Source of the DNA: Insolitispirillum peregrinum
Lineage (GTDB): Bacteria > Pseudomonadota > Alphaproteobacteria > Rhodospirillales > Rhodospirillaceae
Length of the DNA stretch: 64,000 bases
Direction of reading: 5' to 3'
Assembly: GCF_900156605.1 (NCBI RefSeq)
Contig: NZ_FTOA01000002.1
Span: 730,816-794,815 of the forward strand
Translations under genes and position numbers: made by a program
The notes under the pieces: generated by a model
What the model was told of the DNA's origin: nothing
Databases searched by the model: none
What the model saw: the letters and a program-made list of their open reading frames with translations, nothing else
Shown: positions 60,262-64,000 of the stretch, in pieces
Numbering within the stretch: position 1 is the stretch's first letter
Layout of the letters: every line of letters starts with the position of its first letter

Positions 60262-61373
60262 TGGCGGGCCTCGAAGTCAATGCGCGGATCGACCAGGGTG
60301 TAGGTAACGTCGCTGATCAGGTTCAGCACCAGACCAATCAGGGTGAACACGTAAAGGGTGCCAAAAATCACCGGGTAGTCGCGGTTGACCACGCTTTCGT
60401 AGCCGAGCAGCCCCAACCCGTCGAGCGAGAACACCACCTCGATCAGCACGCTGCCGGCAAACAGGATCGACACCAGTGCCGCCGGAAAACCGGCGATCAC
60501 CAGCAGCATGGCGTTGCGGAAGATATGGCGATAGAGGATCTGCTTTTCTTCCAGCCCCTTGGCGCGGGCGGTGATCACGTACTGCTTGTTGATTTCTTCG
60601 AGGAACGAGTTCTTGGTCAGCATGGTCAGGCTGGCAAAGCCGCCAATGGTCAGCGCCAGCACCGGCAGGGCCATGTGCCACAGGTAATCCAGCGCCTTGC
60701 CGCCCCATGACAGGGTGGCCCAGTTTTCCGAGGTCAGGCCGCGTAACGGGAACCAGTTGAGATAACTGCCTCCGGCAAACAGCACCACCAGCAGGATGGC
60801 GAACAGGAACGACGGGATGGCATAGCCGATGATGATTGCCCAGCTGGTGGCGGTATCAAAGCGCGAGCCATCGCGCACCGCCTTGGCAATCCCCAGCGGG
60901 ATCGAGATGATGTAGATCAGCAACGTTGACCACAGCCCCAGCGACACTGACACCGGCAGCTTTTCCAGCACCAGCGTGAACACGCTGCGGCCACGGAAAA
61001 AGCTGTCGCCAAGGTCAAACACCAGATAATCGCGCAGCATCTGGAGATAACGTTCGTGCAGCGGTTTATCAAAGCCAAACTGACGTTCAAGCTGGGCGAC
61101 GAAGGCCGGGTCCAGTCCTTGCGCCCCACGATAGCTGGACGACGGGCTGCCGCCCGATCCACTGGCAGAGGAGCCGGGGGAGGGGCTGCGGACTTCCCCT
61201 TCGCCGCCACCGCTGAGGCGGCTGGTGGCATCAACGGCGGTGCCCTTGATCTGGGCAATTGCCTGTTCCACCGGGCCGCCGGGGGCAATCTGGACGATAA
61301 AGAAGTTGATCGTCAGGATACCCAACAGGGTCAGCGGAATCAGCAGCAGACGGCGAAGGATGTACGCGCCCAT
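60258..61373 (-). CDS. yejB: peptide ABC transporter permease YejB
   Basis: A 371-residue permease of the DppB/OppB type. ATG 61373 gives the characteristic [20 protein letters not shown] start and [10 protein letters not shown]. The periplasmic loop (about 45-85) is Ser/Gly-rich, in the place where E. coli YejB also has a variable insert, followed by [19 protein letters not shown]. The EAA loop is in [20 protein letters not shown]. It is 14 bp after yejA. Confidence 0.95.
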   Translation of the reverse strand: MGAYILRRLLLIPLTLLGILTINFFIVQIAPGGPVEQAIAQIKGTAVDATSRLSGGGEGEVRSPSPGSSASGSGGSPSSSYRGAQGLDPAFVAQLERQFGFDKPLHERYLQMLRDYLVFDLGDSFFRGRSVFTLVLEKLPVSVSLGLWSTLLIYIISIPLGIAKAVRDGSRFDTATSWAIIIGYAIPSFLFAILLVVLFAGGSYLNWFPLRGLTSENWATLSWGGKALDYLWHMALPVLALTIGGFASLTMLTKNSFLEEINKQYVITARAKGLEEKQILYRHIFRNAMLLVIAGFPAALVSILFAGSVLIEVVFSLDGLGLLGYESVVNRDYPVIFGTLYVFTLIGLVLNLISDVTYTLVDPRIDFEARQ

Positions 61374-61387
61374 CGGTGCAGGCCCCC

Positions 61388-63229
61388 TTATTCGGCTTTG
61401 GGCTGAAAACCGACCGGCAGCCCTTTGGGGTCCGCCCACCAGGCCATCAATTGCATGCCTTGCATCGGCGAGACGGCAGGCATGCCGAACCGGTTCCACA
61501 GCGCAACCCGGCTGCTGGAAATGTGCCAGTGCGGGATGACCTGATGGCTCCATAACAGCACGCGGTCAAGGGCACGGGTGGCGGTGATCAGCTCGTTGCG
61601 GTCTTTCGCCTGCACCACCTTTTCAATCAGGGCATCAATCGCTGGTGAGCAAATGCCGGTGGTATTGCGCGAGCCATCCTGTTTGGCGGCGGCACAGCCC
61701 CAGAAATCACGCTGTTCATTGCCGGGGCTGAGCGACTGGCCCCAGATTTCGACCGTCATGTCGTAATCAAAGGTATCCATCCGGCTTTGGTACTGGGCGC
61801 TGTCAACGGTGCGCACCGACGCTTCGATCCCCAGTCGCTTCAGGTTCTGGGCAAAGGGCAGGGCGATGCGTTCCCATGTCGGGTCGGACAGCAGGATTTC
61901 AAAGCGGAACGGCTGGCCTTGCGCGTTGGTCAGCACGCCGTCCTTCACGCTCCAGCCCGCTGCCTTCAGCAGCTCCATCGCCTGCCGCAGATTGACCCGC
62001 AGGCCATTGTCTCCGGCGGTCGAGGGGGGCTGATACACCGTGGTAAAGACATCGGGCGGCAGGTCCTTGCGCAACGGCTCCAGCAGCGCCAGTTCATCCT
62101 TGCCGGGCAGGCCGGTGGCGGCCAGTTCCGAGTTGTCGAAATAGGAAACGGTGCGCAGGTACTGGCCGTAGAACAGGTTCTGGTTCGACCATTCAAAATC
62201 AAAGGCCAGCGCCAGCGCCTGCCGCACCCGGTCGTCCTGGAACAGCGGACGGCGCAGGTTATAGGCAAAGCCCTGCATGCCGGAGGGCATCTTGTGCGGC
62301 ACGTCCAGCTTCAGCACCTTGCCGTCCTTGACGGCGGGGAAGTCGTAGCCGGTGGCCCACAGCTTGGCGACGTTTTCCGGCCGCACGTCATAGGCTCCGG
62401 CCTTGAACGCCTCGAGCGCAACGGTGGTGTCGCGGTAATAGTCGTAGCGGATGGTGTCAAAGTTATACAGGCCCCGGGTCACTGGCAGGTCTTTGGCCCA
62501 CCAGTCGGCGACGCGCTCATAGACCACATAGCGCCCGGCTTCAAAGCTCTTCAGGCGATAAGGGCCACTGCCAACCGGTGGCTCCAGTGTGCTGGCCGAG
62601 AAGTCTTTGCCGTCCCAGAAATGTTTCGGCAGGATCGGCATTTCCCCCAGAGTCAGCGGCAATTCGCGGTTGCTGCCATCCTTGAAGGTAAAGGTCACCT
62701 GACGGGGACCGCTTTTGCTGACCTCTTTCACATCGCCATAATAAAAGGCGTAAAAGGGCCGACCTTTTTCTTTCAGGGTGTTGAACGACCAGATCACGTC
62801 TTCGGGGGTGACCGGCTTGCCGTCGCTGAATTTGGCCTGCGGGCGCAGGGTAAAGGTGACAGCGGTGTTGTCCGGCGCCAGGGTGACGCTTTCGGCCAGC
62901 AGGCCGTATTCGGTAAAGGCTTCGTCGGCCGCCGGGGTCAGCAGGGTTTCGTACACCATACCAATGCCCGCCGGAGGTGTTCCCTTGATGGTAAAGCTGT
63001 TGAAGGTGTCATAGCTGCCCATCGCCGCCAGCTTCAACTCGCCACCCTTGGGGGCGTCCGGGTTCACGTAGGCAAAATGCTTGAAGTCCGGCCCGTATTT
63101 CGGGCTGCCGTGCAGGGTCAGGGCATGGCGGGGAGCATCACCGGCAAAGGCTGGCAGAGCCGGGACCACAAACAGGGCAGAACACCACAGCGGCAGCGCC
63201 AGCAGCGCACGACGGGAGACAGAAAGCAT
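61388..63229 (-). CDS. yejA: peptide ABC transporter, periplasmic binding protein YejA
   Basis: A 613-residue precursor with a signal peptide ([20 protein letters not shown], cleavage after PAFA near residue 29). The SBP_bac_5 family core shows YNSF-like [30 protein letters not shown] and [19 protein letters not shown]. The Yej system takes up peptides such as microcin C. ATG 63229 is chosen because CAGGAG lies 12 bp upstream and it begins a proper signal peptide. It is the first gene of yejABEF. Confidence 0.94.
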   Translation of the reverse strand: MLSVSRRALLALPLWCSALFVVPALPAFAGDAPRHALTLHGSPKYGPDFKHFAYVNPDAPKGGELKLAAMGSYDTFNSFTIKGTPPAGIGMVYETLLTPAADEAFTEYGLLAESVTLAPDNTAVTFTLRPQAKFSDGKPVTPEDVIWSFNTLKEKGRPFYAFYYGDVKEVSKSGPRQVTFTFKDGSNRELPLTLGEMPILPKHFWDGKDFSASTLEPPVGSGPYRLKSFEAGRYVVYERVADWWAKDLPVTRGLYNFDTIRYDYYRDTTVALEAFKAGAYDVRPENVAKLWATGYDFPAVKDGKVLKLDVPHKMPSGMQGFAYNLRRPLFQDDRVRQALALAFDFEWSNQNLFYGQYLRTVSYFDNSELAATGLPGKDELALLEPLRKDLPPDVFTTVYQPPSTAGDNGLRVNLRQAMELLKAAGWSVKDGVLTNAQGQPFRFEILLSDPTWERIALPFAQNLKRLGIEASVRTVDSAQYQSRMDTFDYDMTVEIWGQSLSPGNEQRDFWGCAAAKQDGSRNTTGICSPAIDALIEKVVQAKDRNELITATRALDRVLLWSHQVIPHWHISSSRVALWNRFGMPAVSPMQGMQLMAWWADPKGLPVGFQPKAE

Positions 63230-63258
63230 GGGCCGGCAAGCTCCTGAAGCAGCAGGGA

Positions 63259-63286
63259 GAGGGCGTGTCACGGATGACACGCCCTC
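63259..63286 (-). promoter_or_regulatory. perfect 12-bp hairpin in the yejA leader
   Basis: GAGGGCGTGTCA (63259-63270) and TGACACGCCCTC (63275-63286) form a perfect stem with a CGGA loop. It sits 29 nt before the yejA start and 78 bp after the upstream gene. On the - strand it is followed by TCTCCCTG, not a T-run, so it may be an RNA stabiliser or translation control element as much as a terminator. The 136-bp gap between the two genes otherwise shows nothing. Confidence 0.55.
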
Positions 63287-63364
63287 ATAATGGGTTGCAA
63301 AATCGGATCAATCAAGCCTGCCACCCGTGGTGTCCAGACCCGTGTGACGGACACAACGAGGGGC

Positions 63365-64000
63365 TTATTCCCACACCCACTGGCCGTTTGCATTCATGTG
63401 GGCACGCTTGATAACCGCCCCTCCCGTGCTCGCAGCCGGAGTGCTGGAGGCGGGAGCTTTGGCGGCAGAAGAGCTGGTCGTCGGGCTGGCGGGGGCGGTG
63501 GTTGCCTTGGTGGCGGTCGTTTGCGTCGATGTAGCCTGAGTAGCGCGCTGGGCGATGGCCGCGTTGCGTTCTGCCGCCTTGCGGTCGGCCTCTTCTCGTG
63601 CGGCCTGACGGGCAGCAGCCTTTTCGGCTGCGGCTTGTTCGGCTGCGGCTTTCTGGGCCGCGAGTTTATCTGCTGTGGCCTTCTCGGCGGCTACTTTTTG
63701 CGTGGCAGCCTTTTCTGCAGCGAGCTTCTCCGTCGCAGCCTTTTCGGCGGCGAGTTTCTCCGCTGCAGCCTTTTCAGCAGCGAGCTTCTCCGTCGCAGCC
63801 TTTTCGGCGGCAAGCTTCTCCGCTGCGGCCTTTTCAGCAGCGAGCTTCTCTGCCGCAGCCTTTTCGGCGGCGAGCTTCTCCGTCGCAGCCTTTTCGGCGG
63901 CGAGTTTCTCCGCTGCAGCCTTTTCAGCAGCGAGCTTCTCCGTCGCAGCCTTTTCGGCGGCGAGCTTCTCCGCTGCGGCCTTTTCAGCAGCGAGCTTCTC
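63365..64000 (-). CDS. Ala/Glu/Lys-rich repeat protein, C-terminal part (continues beyond window)
   Basis: An open frame on the - strand enters from the right edge and ends with TAA at 63365, giving the last 211 residues. From about 63600 to the edge it consists of 10-residue repeats of the type [10 protein letters not shown], encoded by 30-bp tandem repeats, and should form a long charged coiled coil like that of TolA. A Thr/Ser/Ala/Pro linker and a conserved-looking end [15 protein letters not shown] follow. The N-terminus, and thus any membrane anchor or domain, is outside the window, so no function is named. Confidence 0.75.
   Translation of the reverse strand, partial: EKLAAEKAAAEKLAAEKAATEKLAAEKAAAEKLAAEKAATEKLAAEKAAAEKLAAEKAAAEKLAAEKAATEKLAAEKAAAEKLAAEKAATEKLAAEKAATQKVAAEKATADKLAAQKAAAEQAAAEKAAARQAAREEADRKAAERNAAIAQRATQATSTQTTATKATTAPASPTTSSSAAKAPASSTPAASTGGAVIKRAHMNANGQWVWE
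63601..64000. repeat. 30-bp tandem repeat array with 150-bp superperiod
   Basis: Units of 30 bp such as CGAGCTTCTCCGTCGCAGCC plus TTTTCGGCGG follow in phase from 63601 to the window edge, about 13 units, degenerate at the left and near-identical at the right. 63721-63810 is identical to 63871-63960, so a block of five units has been duplicated. The array lies within the coding region and keeps the frame. Confidence 0.9.

Noticed and set aside
61374..61553. 60-codon N-terminal extension of YejB
   Set aside because: It lies inside yejA; ATG 61373 gives the conserved MGAYILRR start.
63601..64000. Possible CRISPR array at the right edge
   Set aside because: Units are contiguous with no unique spacers and keep an open reading frame; it is a coding tandem repeat.

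Overview
The window looks like chromosome of a GC-rich alphaproteobacterium, probably a spirillum-like member of the Rhodospirillales. The evidence is the gene order (rpoBC, str, S10, spc and alpha ribosomal clusters with no rpsD before rpoA), a cysteine-ligated FNR of the alphaproteobacterial type beside ccoHIS genes, an intracellular PHB depolymerase, CcoI and the style of the ribosomal proteins. The genus cannot be fixed from the sequence alone.

Layout. 1-25730 (+) is the transcription and translation superoperon: the 3' half of rpoB, then rpoC, rpsL, rpsG, fusA, tuf, rpsJ, rplC, rplD, rplW, rplB, rpsS, rplV, rpsC, rplP, rpmC, rpsQ, rplN, rplX, rplE, rpsN, rpsH, rplF, rplR, rpsE, rpmD, rplO, secY, adk, rpsM, rpsK, rpoA and rplQ, closed by a strong terminator. 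Gaps inside it hold two consensus-like sigma-70 promoters (before rpsL and rpsM) and several strong hairpins (rpoB-rpoC, rpsL leader, tuf-rpsJ, rplO-secY, rpsK-rpoA, rpoA-rplQ). 25983-31691 (-) is a branched-chain amino acid ABC transporter operon, gntR-livK-livH-livM-livG-livF, whose GntR/FCD regulator is frameshifted. 32290-36903 (-) is an accessory stretch: an unrecognised HNH-like protein bracketed by repeats, a multi-TM transporter and a DAO-type FAD oxidoreductase. 37135-44607 carries a Bax-like glucosaminidase, a YgjP-type metallopeptidase, YcgN, PhaZ, coaBC, dut and an Rrf2 regulator-cysK pair. 44613-50153 has a divergent marR/AhpD-like pair, a PepSY membrane protein, a NifX-like protein and panBC. 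50312-54292 (-) encodes an FNR-type regulator and ccoS, ccoI, ccoH. 54532-63229 (-) encodes a CbpA-like chaperone, an MBL-fold hydrolase, MltA and the YejABEF peptide transporter. The right edge cuts into a gene for an Ala/Glu/Lys repeat protein.

The most unusual signal is a set of short dispersed palindromic elements whose ends read TAGAGC. They lie immediately after genes. In three cases (livF, the AhpD-like gene, the NifX-like gene) the first bases of the element are the TAG stop codon of the gene; in a fourth the element encodes the last residues of a transporter. Two larger copies have the look of a MITE, with inverted ends and internal hairpins, and carry a hairpin plus T-run oriented to terminate the gene they follow. 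Other points of interest are a 9-bp inverted repeat straddling the -10 box of the rpsM promoter, palindromic operators for the GntR, Rrf2 and MarR regulators, and an unassigned HNH-like protein. No CRISPR array, tRNA, rRNA or complete transposase was seen.
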